Assembly: GCF_028548475.1 (NCBI RefSeq)
Contig: NZ_JAQQLE010000010.1
Location: forward strand, 96,889-160,888
Direction: 5' to 3'
Source: Vogesella margarita
GTDB taxonomy: Bacteria; Pseudomonadota; Gammaproteobacteria; Burkholderiales; Chromobacteriaceae
DNA length: 64,000 bases
Below, piece after piece: positions 52,832-61,501 of the stretch. The translations under genes and the position numbers were made by a program. The notes beneath the pieces are model-generated. The model did no database searches. It had not been told where the DNA came from and saw only the letters and a list, made by a program, of their open reading frames with translations. Numbering within the stretch: the stretch's first letter is position 1; every line of letters starts with the position of its first letter.

Positions 52832-52837
52832 TATAAT
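52832..52837 (+). promoter_or_regulatory. Probable -10 element of the fabI promoter
   Basis: A consensus TATAAT 34 bases before the fabI start codon. No good -35 hexamer is seen at 17 bases. Confidence 0.5.
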
Positions 52838-52870
52838 GCGCGCTTGCTTGAAAATAACGAAGGATTCAAC

Positions 52871-53659
52871 ATGGGTTTCTTGCAGGGTAAAAAGATCCTG
52901 ATTACCGGCATGATTTCTAACCGGTCGATTGCCTACGGTATCGCGCAGGCCTGTCACCGTGAAGGCGCGGAACTGGCGTTCACTTATGTCGTCGATAAAC
53001 TGGAAGACCGCGTCCGCGAAATGGCCGCCGACTTCGGCAGCACACAGGTGTTCCGCTGCGACGTACAGAACGATCAGGAAATCGATCAGCTGTTTGCTGA
53101 CCTTGGCAAGGAATGGGACGGCCTCGACGGTCTTGTACACGCCATTGCGTTCGCCCCGCGCGAGTCGCTGGAAGGCGACTTCCTCGACGCGCTGACCCGC
53201 GAAGCATTCCAGACCGCACACGACGTGTCGGCCTACAGCTTCCCGGCGCTGGCCAAGGCTGCCCGTCCGATGATGCAGGGCCGCAACGGCGCGCTGCTGA
53301 CCCTGTCTTACCTCGGCGCGGTGCGCGCGATCCCGAACTACAACGTGATGGGTCTGGCCAAGGCCAGCCTGGAGGCTTCGGTCCGCTTCATGGCGGCCAG
53401 CCTGGGCAAAGACGGCATCCGCGTGAACGCCATTTCCGCCGGCCCGATCAAGACCCTGGCCGCAGCCGGCATCTCCGGTTTCGGCAAGCTGCTGTCGATG
53501 GCGGCCAACCAGTCCTGCCTGCGCCGCAACGTGACCACCGAAGAAGTCGGCAACACCGCCGCCTTCATGCTGTCCGACCTCGCGTCGGGCATCACCGGTG
53601 AAATCACCTATGTTGACGGCGGCTTCAGCATCAACTCGCTGAACGTACCGGACGCGTAA
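52871..53659 (+). CDS. fabI: Enoyl-[acyl-carrier-protein] reductase (NADH)
   Basis: A 262-residue short-chain dehydrogenase that reduces enoyl-ACP, the last step of the fatty-acid elongation cycle. Cofactor motif [18 protein letters not shown]; catalytic tyrosines and lysine in [35 protein letters not shown] and IVDGG-like TYVDGGFS follow. The triclosan-sensitive FabI type is indicated by the Tyr-x6-Lys spacing. The ATG at 52871 follows GAAGGA. Confidence 0.96.
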   Translation: MGFLQGKKILITGMISNRSIAYGIAQACHREGAELAFTYVVDKLEDRVREMAADFGSTQVFRCDVQNDQEIDQLFADLGKEWDGLDGLVHAIAFAPRESLEGDFLDALTREAFQTAHDVSAYSFPALAKAARPMMQGRNGALLTLSYLGAVRAIPNYNVMGLAKASLEASVRFMAASLGKDGIRVNAISAGPIKTLAAAGISGFGKLLSMAANQSCLRRNVTTEEVGNTAAFMLSDLASGITGEITYVDGGFSINSLNVPDA

Positions 53660-53713
53660 GCCAACGCAAGAGATCGAGCCTTGCGCCCCTCCCCAGGGCG
53701 CTTGCGATAAACA

Positions 53714-53750
53714 GGAGGCATCAACTACCCGCGTAGTGATGCCTCTTGTT
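53714..53750 (+). terminator. Hairpin after fabI
   Basis: GAGGCATCAACTA / TAGTGATGCCTC stem followed by TTGTT; a weak T-run. The rest of 53751-53883 shows nothing. Confidence 0.6.
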
Positions 53751-53883
53751 ACATCTGCGCCGCTCTTGTGAGCGTGCCGGAATCCCCCGCCAAGCATCAG
53801 CAGCAAGAGCCGGGGCTGCCACAGCGCGCATCATCATTCGCTACAACACCGGCCGCTGCCACGCACACCATGACGCAACGCAT

Positions 53884-53916
53884 AAAAAAGCCGGCACAGA
53901 ATACTGTGCCGGCTTT
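53884..53916 (-). terminator. Terminator of the branched-chain amino-acid binding protein gene
   Basis: AGCCGGCACAG / CTGTGCCGGCT stem with a T-run on the minus strand. Confidence 0.88.
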
Positions 53917-53935
53917 CCTGACTGCGTGCTAGCGC

Positions 53936-55162
53936 TTACTGGGCAGCGGATGCGGCCGGAGCAGCGGCGGCAGCACCACCACCCACGGTTTCCATCACTT
54001 TCCACTCACCGCCTTCAACCTTGTACACGGTGATACCGCCGTCTTTCAGGTCGCCGTTCTGGTCGTAGGACCAGGACGCGGAGGTCACGCCGGAGTAGTT
54101 GATCGCGGCCAGTTTCGGCAGGTAGTCGGCCGGCTTGGTCGAATTCGCCTCTTTCATTGCGGCGATGATCACGCGGGTCGCGTCGTAGCCGTATGGCGAG
54201 TAGGTTGCCACGTCAGCATTGAAGCGCGCCTTGTAACGGGTGGCGTAGTCGCTACCTTTAGGCATTTTTTCCAGCGGCAGGCCGGCCAGCGAGGCGATGG
54301 TGCCTTCGGCTTCCTTGCCAGCCAGTTTCAGGAAGGTTGGAGTCTTGGTCATTTCGCCGGACACCAGCGGAGCCTTCAGACCCAGACGCTTCATCTGCTT
54401 GGCCATCGGAGCGGACTGGGCATCGGCACCACCGAAGAACACCACGTCAGGAGCCACACCCTTGATCGAGGTGATGATGGCAGCAAAGTCGGTCGCCTTG
54501 TCGTTGGTGAATTCGCGCTTCACGACTTCGCCACCGGCAGCCTTCACGGCCTTCTCGAACTCGTCAGCCAGACCCTGGCCGTAAGCGGTACGGTCGTCAA
54601 CGATGACGATCTTCTTGGCGGCCAGCTTCTCGACCACGAACTTGCCCATTACCGAACCCTGCTGGGTGTCGGAAGTCATGGAGCGGAAAGTGGTCTTGTA
54701 ACCTTGCTGGGTGTACGCCGGAGCGGTCGCCATGGCCACTTGCGGCAGGCCCGCGTCGGAGTAGATCTTCGAAGCCGGGATCGAAGTACCGGAGTTGAAG
54801 TGACCAACAATGCCGCTTACCTGGTTGTCGACGAACTTCTGCGCCAGCTGGGTCGCAGTTTTCGGGTCGGCCTGGTCGTCTTCCGCCACCAGTTCGAAGG
54901 TCACCGGCTTGCCGCCGATGGTTGGCTTCTCGGCGTTGGCATCTTCGATCGCCAGGGTCACGCCGTTTTTGTACTCTTCACCGTAGTGCGACTGTGGGCC
55001 GGTCAGCGGGGCGGCAAAGCCGAGCTTCACGACTTCACCAGTAGCAGCACCGGCTTGGGCGCCAGAAGCATCGGCCGGGGCTTCTTGTTTATTGCCGCAA
55101 GCAGCCAAAGTCAGTGCAGCAGCAACAGCGAGGGAAAGACGGGTCATTTTGGTCAGTTGCAT
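53936..55162 (-). CDS. Branched-chain amino-acid ABC transporter substrate-binding lipoprotein
   Basis: A 408-residue LivJ/LivK-type (family 4) binding protein with a lipobox LTLAAC (lipidated cysteine at position 22) instead of a plain signal peptide. The mature fold has the Leu/Ile/Val-binding signature GFAAPLTGPQSHYGEEYKNG and VVFFGGADAQSAPMAKQMKR. The C-terminus is an Ala-rich tail (AAAAAPAASAAQ). No permease or ATPase gene is adjacent. It could supply the substrates of the LiuR-controlled pathway; that link is inference. Confidence 0.92.
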   Translation of the reverse strand: MQLTKMTRLSLAVAAALTLAACGNKQEAPADASGAQAGAATGEVVKLGFAAPLTGPQSHYGEEYKNGVTLAIEDANAEKPTIGGKPVTFELVAEDDQADPKTATQLAQKFVDNQVSGIVGHFNSGTSIPASKIYSDAGLPQVAMATAPAYTQQGYKTTFRSMTSDTQQGSVMGKFVVEKLAAKKIVIVDDRTAYGQGLADEFEKAVKAAGGEVVKREFTNDKATDFAAIITSIKGVAPDVVFFGGADAQSAPMAKQMKRLGLKAPLVSGEMTKTPTFLKLAGKEAEGTIASLAGLPLEKMPKGSDYATRYKARFNADVATYSPYGYDATRVIIAAMKEANSTKPADYLPKLAAINYSGVTSASWSYDQNGDLKDGGITVYKVEGGEWKVMETVGGGAAAAAPAASAAQ

Positions 55163-55229
55163 GTTTCTCTTCTCTAGTTATGTCAGGGAAAGACATCGGA
55201 ACGATTGTGCCGCTCCAAGGCAAAATGCC

Positions 55230-55265
55230 AAGGTTGGCCGCATTATTTCAATGCAGCCAACCTCA
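55230..55265 (-). terminator. Hairpin made of an inverted motif pair after putA
   Basis: AGGTTGGCCGCATT / AATGCAGCCAACCT stem with one mismatch and a 6-base loop, immediately past the putA stop codon. The left arm holds an exact AAGGTTGGCCGC (55230-55241). Confidence 0.75.
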
Positions 55266-55276
55266 GGCAAGTCTGA

Positions 55277-58200
55277 TTAGTCACCAATGCTCATCAGGCT
55301 GGCATTACCGCCCGCAGCTGTGGTGTTTACGCTCACTGCGCGCTCCACAACCAGACGATGCAGGTTGTAGCCGTCCTCATCCGCGATCAGCAGCGGGATC
55401 AGCGCACCGTCGCGCTGCGCCAGGATCTGGCGCAGACGGTCGGCGGCATCGCCCTCGTACAGCACGGCAGTCACGTCGGCACTGGCGACATCGCCACCCT
55501 TGGCCACGAAGAAACCGGCCAGCGCAGCCGGCAGGGCTGCCGTGAGGGTGCCATCCAGCAGCACCGCACTGTTGCCGGTGGCAAATGCTGCTACCAGCTG
55601 CTGCAGCAGGCCTTCCAGCGTCTGTGCGAGGCAACCGACGCGACCACGGGCGGCAAAGTGCAGACTGTTGCGCTCGCCGGTCGGGCCGGGCAGCGTCACC
55701 ATGCTTGCCAGCGGTGTATGGCGGCGCGCATAGGCGATCGCTTCGCGCAGACGGGCCTGGGCGGCGGCATCCGGCAACACCTGCCCCAGTACGCCCTGCA
55801 GGCGGTCCAGCTCGGACAGCGCCGGTACCACCGGGTTGGCCGCCAGTTCCGGATTCCAGCTGGCGCCGCTGAGACGATAGACGTAGAACGGGCCACCAGC
55901 CTTCGGACCGGTACCGGACTTGCCTTCGCCACCGAACGGCTGCACGCCGACCACGGCGCCAACGATATTGCGGTTGACGTAGACGTTGCCGACCTTGATG
56001 CGGGCGACGATGTTGTCGATGGATTCGTCGATGCGGCTATGGATGCCGTGAGTCAGACCGTAGCCGGTGGCATTGATTTCATCCACCACGCGGTCGATAT
56101 CCTGCGCCGAGAAGCGGATCACGTGCAGCACCGGGCCGAACACCTCGCGTTGCAGCAGGCTGACGCTGTCGATCTCGAACAGGGTCGGTGCCACGAAGGT
56201 GCCGTCGGCACACTCCGGCGTCAGTCGTGCCTGGTAGCAGTCGCGGGCCTTGGTTTTCATGCTGTCGATGTGACGCAGCAGGCCCTGCTGCGCCTCGGCG
56301 TCGATCACCGGACCGATATCGGTTTCCAGCAGCGCCGGGTTGCCGACACGCAGCTCGTCCATCGCGCCCTTGATCATGGTGATGACCTTGTCGGCGATGT
56401 CCTGCTGCAAGTACAGCACGCGCAGCGCCGAGCAGCGCTGGCCGGCAGAGTCAAAGGCGGACGACATCACGTCGGCCACCACCTGCTCAGGCAGCGCCGA
56501 GCTGTCGACGATCATCGCGTTCTGGCCGCCGGTTTCGGCTACCAGCGGCACTTCGCCGCTGCGCTTGGCCAGGGTACGGTTGATCAGCTGCGCCACCTCG
56601 GTGGAGCCGGTAAAGATCACGCCCTTGACGCGCTCGTCGCGGGTCAGCGCGGCGCCGACCACTTCGCCACGGCCCGGCAGGAACTGCAGCGCACCGGCCG
56701 GCACGCCGGCCTGATGCAGCAGCTGCACGGCAAAGCCGGCGATCAGCGCGGTCTGCTCGGCCGGCTTGGCCAGCACCACGTTGCCTGCGGCCAGCGAGGC
56801 CACCACTTCACCGATGAAGATCGCCAGCGGGAAGTTCCACGGGCTGATGCACACCACCGGGCCCAGGGCCGGATGGGTCTGGTTATTGAATTCGCGACGC
56901 ACCTGTGCCGCGTAGTAACGGCAGAAATCGACCGCCTCGCGCACTTCGGCGATGGCGTTGGCAAAGGTCTTGCCGGCCTCGCGCACGGCCAGCCCCATCA
57001 GGGTGGCCATGTGCTGTTCCATCAGGTCCGCCATGCGCTCAAGGCAGGCGGCACGCTCGGCCGGCGCGGTGGCGGCCCATTGCGGGGCTGCCAGCACGGC
57101 CTGCTGCAAGGCCAGCTCGACATCGGCGGCGCCGGCTTCCTGGATGGTGCCAACCACGTCCTGCAGGTTGGCCGGGTTCAGCACGTTCTGCGCCACGCCT
57201 TCGCTCAGCGGGCCTGCGGCCAACATCGGCTTCAGGTGCAGGCTCTGCGCGGCACTGGCGTTCAGTGCGTCGTTCAGTTGCTGCAGTACATGCTCGTTGG
57301 ACAGGTCCATACCCAGCGAGTTGAGACGCTCCGCGCCGTACAGAACACGCGGCAACGCGATCTTGCGATGCGGCTCGCCGCCCTGACGCAGCGCCTCGGC
57401 GACCGGATCTTCCACCAGCTCGTCGATGGAGACATTTTCGTCGACGATACGGTTCACGAACGAGGAGTTGGCACCGTTCTCCAGCAGGCGGCGCACCAGG
57501 TAGGCGAGCAGGGTCTCGTGCGAGCCGACCGGCGCGTAGATGCGGCACGGCTTGTCGAGGTTGTCGGCACCGACCACCTGGTCGTACAGGCTCTCGCCCA
57601 TGCCGTGCAGGCACTGGAATTCGTAGTCCTTGCCGGCGGCAAGGTGGTACACCGCGGACAGGGTATAGGCGTTGTGCGAGGCGAACTGCGGATAGATCGC
57701 ATCCTGTGCCGCCAGCAGGCGCTTGGCGCAGGCGAGGTAGGACACGTCGGTGTAGACCTTGCGGGTGTATACCGGATAGCCATCGAGGCCGTCGACCTGT
57801 GCGCGCTTGATCTCGGCATCCCAATAGGCACCCTTCACCAGGCGCACCATGAAGCGGTGCTTGCTGCGGCGGGCGAGATCGATCAGGTAGTCGATCACGT
57901 ACGGGCAGCGCTTCTGGTAGGCCTGCACCACGATGCCGATGCCCTCGAAGCCGTCCAGATCCGGATCGTTAGCCAGCGCTTCGATCAGGTCGAGCGAGAT
58001 TTCCAGACGATCGGCCTCTTCGGCGTCGATGTTGAGACCGATGTCGTACTGCTTGGCCAGCAGGAACAGCTGTTTCAGGCGCGGCAGCAGCTCCGCCATC
58101 ATGCGGTCGTGCTTCATGCGCGCGTAGCGCGGGTGGATCGCCGACAGCTTCACCGAGATGCCTGGGCCCTGGTAAATGCCGCGGCCGTTGGATTCCTTGC

Positions 58201-58891
58201 CGATGGCGTGGATGGCGACTTCGTAGTCGCGCAGGTAACGCTGCGCGTCGGCCTCGGTCATCGCCGCCTCACCCAGCATGTCGTAGCTGAAGCGGTAGCC
58301 GCGGGCTTCGCGCTCGCGGCCGTTGACCAGTGCCTCGTTGATGGTCTCGCCGGTCACGAACTGCTTGCCCAGCATGCGCATCGCCAGATCGACGCCCTTG
58401 CGGATCAGCGGCTCGCCACCCTTGGCGATCAGGCGGGTCAGGGCCGAGGACAGGCCGTATGCGCTGTGCGACGACACCAGCTTGCCGGTGACCAGCAGGC
58501 CCCAGGCAGCGGCGTTGACGAACAGCGAGGAGCTGTTGCCCAGGTGGGACTTCCAGTCACCGCCGGAAATCTTGTCGCGGATCAGGCGGTCGGCGGTCGC
58601 GCGGTCCGGGATGCGCAGCAGCGCTTCGGCCAGGCACATCAGCGCCACGCCTTCCTGGCTGGAGAGGGAGAACTCGTGCATCAGCGCGTCAACACCGCTG
58701 GACTTGGTGCGCTCGCTGCGCACTTTCGAAACCAGCTTGGCGGCCAGGGTCTTGACCGATGTCACCTGTTCGGAAGACATCTGTGCCTCGGCGGCCAGTG
58801 TCTTGACACAAGACTGCTCGTCACGGCGATAGGCTGCCGTAATGGCGTCACGGAGTGCGGTTTGCTTGCGCGCGAATGCCTGAAACTGCAT
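55277..58891 (-). CDS. putA: Bifunctional proline dehydrogenase / delta-1-pyrroline-5-carboxylate dehydrogenase
   Basis: A 1204-residue PutA that oxidises proline to glutamate in two steps. An N-terminal helical arm leads to the FAD proline dehydrogenase barrel (about residues 185-480; PGISVKLSAIHPRYAR, RFMVRLVKGAYWD, ASHNAYTL). The aldehyde dehydrogenase follows (about 560-1000) with catalytic Cys820 in FDSAGQRCSALR, then a C-terminal extension of ~200 residues. No ribbon-helix-helix DNA-binding domain is seen at the N-terminus, unlike the E. coli protein (1320 residues), so it should not repress its own gene. Single gene; the upstream gap carries a GntR-like palindrome. Confidence 0.95.
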   Translation of the reverse strand: MQFQAFARKQTALRDAITAAYRRDEQSCVKTLAAEAQMSSEQVTSVKTLAAKLVSKVRSERTKSSGVDALMHEFSLSSQEGVALMCLAEALLRIPDRATADRLIRDKISGGDWKSHLGNSSSLFVNAAAWGLLVTGKLVSSHSAYGLSSALTRLIAKGGEPLIRKGVDLAMRMLGKQFVTGETINEALVNGREREARGYRFSYDMLGEAAMTEADAQRYLRDYEVAIHAIGKESNGRGIYQGPGISVKLSAIHPRYARMKHDRMMAELLPRLKQLFLLAKQYDIGLNIDAEEADRLEISLDLIEALANDPDLDGFEGIGIVVQAYQKRCPYVIDYLIDLARRSKHRFMVRLVKGAYWDAEIKRAQVDGLDGYPVYTRKVYTDVSYLACAKRLLAAQDAIYPQFASHNAYTLSAVYHLAAGKDYEFQCLHGMGESLYDQVVGADNLDKPCRIYAPVGSHETLLAYLVRRLLENGANSSFVNRIVDENVSIDELVEDPVAEALRQGGEPHRKIALPRVLYGAERLNSLGMDLSNEHVLQQLNDALNASAAQSLHLKPMLAAGPLSEGVAQNVLNPANLQDVVGTIQEAGAADVELALQQAVLAAPQWAATAPAERAACLERMADLMEQHMATLMGLAVREAGKTFANAIAEVREAVDFCRYYAAQVRREFNNQTHPALGPVVCISPWNFPLAIFIGEVVASLAAGNVVLAKPAEQTALIAGFAVQLLHQAGVPAGALQFLPGRGEVVGAALTRDERVKGVIFTGSTEVAQLINRTLAKRSGEVPLVAETGGQNAMIVDSSALPEQVVADVMSSAFDSAGQRCSALRVLYLQQDIADKVITMIKGAMDELRVGNPALLETDIGPVIDAEAQQGLLRHIDSMKTKARDCYQARLTPECADGTFVAPTLFEIDSVSLLQREVFGPVLHVIRFSAQDIDRVVDEINATGYGLTHGIHSRIDESIDNIVARIKVGNVYVNRNIVGAVVGVQPFGGEGKSGTGPKAGGPFYVYRLSGASWNPELAANPVVPALSELDRLQGVLGQVLPDAAAQARLREAIAYARRHTPLASMVTLPGPTGERNSLHFAARGRVGCLAQTLEGLLQQLVAAFATGNSAVLLDGTLTAALPAALAGFFVAKGGDVASADVTAVLYEGDAADRLRQILAQRDGALIPLLIADEDGYNLHRLVVERAVSVNTTAAGGNASLMSIGD

Positions 58892-59244
58892 GAGAACTCA
58901 CCTCTATCAATTTTATTTGCCAACCTGACTATTGTATACAATATATATTTAACCTGTTGGACAATATAAAATATAACGCAACAACAGTGACGACTGCGCC
59001 CTAAACGCAACAAAAATATAGACCACCGTTCCGCGACCGCAACAGCAACGTAACCCCCCCCACCGCCCTTGCGTCCGCAGGTGCTACTGACAGCCTCTTC
59101 GCCACCCGTCAAGTCCACGATGGGCCGCTCCTGCCGCGCCTCAACTTCACCACCTCCACCTGCACCAGCTCATCAGGCCGGCCTCGTCCGCCGCCGGCAA
59201 AACTGCGACAATTGCGGCTCCTGCATTTACGCCACGAAACCGCC
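58892..59244. other. Intergenic region between putA and a DUF486 gene
   Basis: 353 bases with no gene. The putA-proximal third (58910-58985) is very AT-rich and holds the palindrome ATTGTATACAAT; the remainder is GC-rich and shows no feature. Confidence 0.6.
58931..58942. promoter_or_regulatory. Palindrome ATTGTATACAAT, GntR-type operator candidate
   Basis: Perfect palindrome 40 bases upstream of putA. The form TTGTATACAA fits operators of FadR/GntR-subfamily regulators. A related half-site TTGGACAAT follows at 58957-58965. Confidence 0.5.
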
Positions 59245-59592
59245 ATGGCCCTGTCGCCCTACCTGCTGTCACCGCTACTGCTGATCCTGTCCAATATCTT
59301 CATGACTTTTGCCTGGTACGCGCACCTGCGCGACATGGCCGCCAAACCGTGGTATCTGGCAGCGTTCCTTAGCTGGAGCATCGCACTGTGCGAATACCTG
59401 CTGCAGGTACCGGCAAACCGCATCGGCTTCAGCGTGATGAGCGTGGCGCAACTGAAAATCATCCAGGAGGTGATCTCGCTGTCGGTGTTCGTGCCGTTTG
59501 CCATCTTCTATATGAACCAGCCGTTCAAGTGGGACTTTGTCTGGGCCGGCTTGTGCATGGTCGGCGCGGTCTATTTCATGTTCCGCGGCTGA
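59245..59592 (+). CDS. DMT-superfamily small membrane protein (DUF486)
   Basis: A 115-residue membrane protein with four hydrophobic segments (SPLLLILSNIFMTFAWYAHL, PWYLAAFLSWSIALCEYLL, QEVISLSVFVPFAIFYM, WAGLCMVGAVYFMF). The sequence YLLQVPANRIGF and the QLKIIQEVISL helix are marks of DUF486, a half-size drug/metabolite-transporter fold. Substrate unknown. Start ATG at 59245. Confidence 0.9.
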   Translation: MALSPYLLSPLLLILSNIFMTFAWYAHLRDMAAKPWYLAAFLSWSIALCEYLLQVPANRIGFSVMSVAQLKIIQEVISLSVFVPFAIFYMNQPFKWDFVWAGLCMVGAVYFMFRG

Positions 59593-59607
59593 CACGCATC
59601 CGCCGCC

Positions 59608-59641
59608 TGCGGCCAACCCTGCCACACCAAGGTTGGCCGCA
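59608..59641. terminator. Inverted pair of the dispersed motif forming a hairpin
   Basis: TGCGGCCAACC and GGTTGGCCGCA arms separated by 12 bases, between the DUF486 gene and yigZ. No T-run, so it may rely on Rho. AAGGTTGGCCGC is exact at 59629-59640. Confidence 0.75.
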
Positions 59642-59670
59642 AGCACCCACCCCTCATCTGCCGAGCCCGA

Positions 59671-60261
59671 ATGTCCTTCACCCTGCAACACGCGGTCCAT
59701 AGCGAGATCGAGATCAAGAAAAGCCGCTTCCTCGGCCGTGTCGAACCGATGGCGGACCGCGAAGCCGCACTGGCACGCATCGCGGCACTGAAAGCGGCAC
59801 ACCCGGCGGCGGCACACGTGTGCTGGGCACTGATGGCTGGCGGCCACTCTGCCGCCAACGACGATGGTGAGCCGTCCGGCACCGCCGGCCGGCCGATGCT
59901 GGAGGTGCTGCGCCACCAGCAACTTGAGGGTGTGCTGGCCAGCGTGGTGCGCTACTACGGCGGCGTGAAGCTCGGCGCCGGCGGCCTGGTGCGCGCCTAC
60001 ACCGACAGCATCGCAGGTGCATTGACCCAGGCGGTACGGTTGCCGCAAATCCGCCAGCGCCAGCTGCAGTGCCTCGCGCCCTACCCGCTGGAAGGCAAAC
60101 TGCGCCGTCTGCTGCAGACAGCAGACGCGCAACTGCTGGCGGTGGAGCACGGCGCGGCTGTGCTGCTCAGCTTCAGCATTGCCGAAGCGCAGTGCGCGAC
60201 GCTGGTCGCCAGCCTCAACGAGGCCTGTCACGGCCAGCTGCAATGGCCGGATGGCGACTGA
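59671..60261 (+). CDS. yigZ: YigZ/IMPACT family protein
   Basis: A 196-residue protein of the YigZ family: N-terminal IMPACT (UPF0029) domain with KKSRFLGRVEP, DDGEPSGTAGRPMLEVL and VVRYYGGVKLGAGGLVRAY, and a C-terminal ferredoxin-like DUF1949 domain. Related to eukaryotic IMPACT, which regulates translation under stress; the bacterial role is not established. A GGCCCGC-AGCA-GCGGGCC hairpin follows at 60271-60288. Confidence 0.94.
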   Translation: MSFTLQHAVHSEIEIKKSRFLGRVEPMADREAALARIAALKAAHPAAAHVCWALMAGGHSAANDDGEPSGTAGRPMLEVLRHQQLEGVLASVVRYYGGVKLGAGGLVRAYTDSIAGALTQAVRLPQIRQRQLQCLAPYPLEGKLRRLLQTADAQLLAVEHGAAVLLSFSIAEAQCATLVASLNEACHGQLQWPDGD

Positions 60262-60357
60262 AAAGAAAACGGCCCGCAGCAGCGGGCCAAATTAAGACAG
60301 GATTGCAGGGACTATCAGCTGTACAGGATGCAGCGAGGCAAGCTTAGCCCGCCAAGG

Positions 60358-60645
60358 TTAATGTTCCGTGACAGCACTTGCGGCCACATTGCGCGCGACG
60401 GCACGCTGACCGCGGGCGTAGATCATTTCCAACAGCTTGCTGCGCGAGGCGATGTGATGATCCAGGTGCCACTCGCGGATCAATTGCAACGCGGTATCGA
60501 AGTACGGCTCGTCCAGATCATGCAGTGGCTGCAACTGGAACGGCTTGCCGGTCTGCAGACTGTACGCCAGCTCCAGCAGGATTTCGACCTGGGCCGCGTC
60601 CTGCCCGGACTGCAGGTAATGCCGGATTTTCTTTGCTGCGTTCAT
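60358..60645 (-). CDS. Conserved small hypothetical protein
   Basis: A 95-residue, probably cytoplasmic helical protein (MNAAKKIRHYLQSGQDAAQV; LLELAYSLQTGKPFQLQPLH). No membrane segment, signal peptide or known motif is seen. The ATG at 60645 has GAGGAG five bases upstream and was chosen over in-frame starts that would add up to 18 residues. Codon use is like that of its neighbours, and the frame is open in a context with no opposite gene, supporting a real gene. Function unknown. Confidence 0.65.
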   Translation of the reverse strand: MNAAKKIRHYLQSGQDAAQVEILLELAYSLQTGKPFQLQPLHDLDEPYFDTALQLIREWHLDHHIASRSKLLEMIYARGQRAVARNVAASAVTEH

Positions 60646-60861
60646 CTTGCTCCTCGTCACCGCCATGACTGCCCACCCGTGCCAATCGCACAGGCACAAT
60701 ATGAACCGTCATTTATTCCGAACAAATAGCACATCAATATGAAACAAAGTGCCAGCACTTGCAACCGCGGCGCACACATCTGTCGACAAAACAGCTACGC
60801 ACAGCCACGGATGGCCAAGTAAACTGAAGTATTGCCCAGCAGTCCGCCAATGGAGGCGCCA

Positions 60862-61311
60862 ATGCTGAAATATCTGCTCCCGCTGCTACTGGCAACCCTG
60901 CTCAGCGGCTGCGCCGGCCTGTCGCGGCCGAAGCCGGAAGTGCAACTGGCCGACATCCAGCCCACCGACAAGGCCACCCTGTTCGAGCAGGAATTCGAGG
61001 TCACGCTACGCATCAGCAATCCGGACCGGCAGCCGCTGAGCGCACAGGGACTGCGCTTCAGTGTCAGTCTGGATGGCGACGACTTTGCCCGCGGCGCCAG
61101 CAGCCAGCCGTTCAGCATTCCGGCGCTGGGCAACGATACCATCAAGGTGCTGCTGCACACCTCGCTCTCCGGCTGGCTGAAACAGCTGGGCAAACTGGCG
61201 GGCGGCAAGACGGCGCTTGCCTATCAGATTGACGGCACCGTGTTCGGCGCCGGCGCGCTCGGCGACATCCCGTTTCGCAGCAAGGGCGACTGGCAGCTGC
61301 CGGGGCCGTAA
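60862..61311 (+). CDS. LEA14/WHy-domain lipoprotein
   Basis: A 149-residue lipoprotein: lipobox LLSGC (lipidated cysteine near residue 15), then a single LEA type 2 (Water-stress and Hypersensitive response, WHy) beta-sandwich with FEVTLRISNPDRQPLSAQGL as its hallmark NPxxxPL segment. Bacterial members are envelope proteins linked to desiccation or stress tolerance by homology. The ATG at 60862 follows GGAGG; an in-frame ATG 10 codons upstream lacks a site. A strong terminator follows, and the integrated element begins just after it. Confidence 0.88.
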   Translation: MLKYLLPLLLATLLSGCAGLSRPKPEVQLADIQPTDKATLFEQEFEVTLRISNPDRQPLSAQGLRFSVSLDGDDFARGASSQPFSIPALGNDTIKVLLHTSLSGWLKQLGKLAGGKTALAYQIDGTVFGAGALGDIPFRSKGDWQLPGP

Positions 61312-61321
61312 TGCAAACGCA

Positions 61322-61351
61322 AAAAAGCCAGCTGCAGGCAGCTGGCTTTTT
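61322..61351. terminator. Terminator after the LEA14 lipoprotein gene
   Basis: AAAAGCCAGCTGC-AG-GCAGCTGGCTTTT with flanking A- and T-runs. Confidence 0.92.
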
Positions 61352-61357
61352 CAATAC

Positions 61358-61372
61358 TGGCGGAGAGGGGGG
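61358..61372 (-). other. Attachment site: 3' end of a tRNA-Ser gene
   Basis: On the minus strand this reads CCCCCCTCTCCGCCA. CCTCTCC-G-CCA is the acceptor 3' strand, discriminator and CCA of tRNA-Ser, but the sequence that should hold the rest of the tRNA (to the right) is unrelated. It is therefore the duplicated end left by site-specific integration, with the integrase gene 130 bases inside. Confidence 0.7.
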
Positions 61373-61501
61373 ACACTCCGCAAAACGACTATAAGCGATT
61401 GATTCACTTACATAACAACATCTTACATGCTTAACATGTGGTAACTTGATGTGGTAAGTTCATATGGTAACAACCATTCTCCGCCATATCGAAATACTGC
61501 T

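Noticed and set aside
52685..53806. Long N-terminal extension of the thioredoxin frame
   Set aside because: It lies opposite fabI; thioredoxin has a normal start with a ribosome site at 52684.
55358..58969. A very long open frame on the plus strand opposite putA (~1200 codons)
   Set aside because: It is the antisense shadow of a GC-rich gene; the translation is rich in His, Gln, Arg and Val with no domain, whereas the minus strand encodes a complete PutA.
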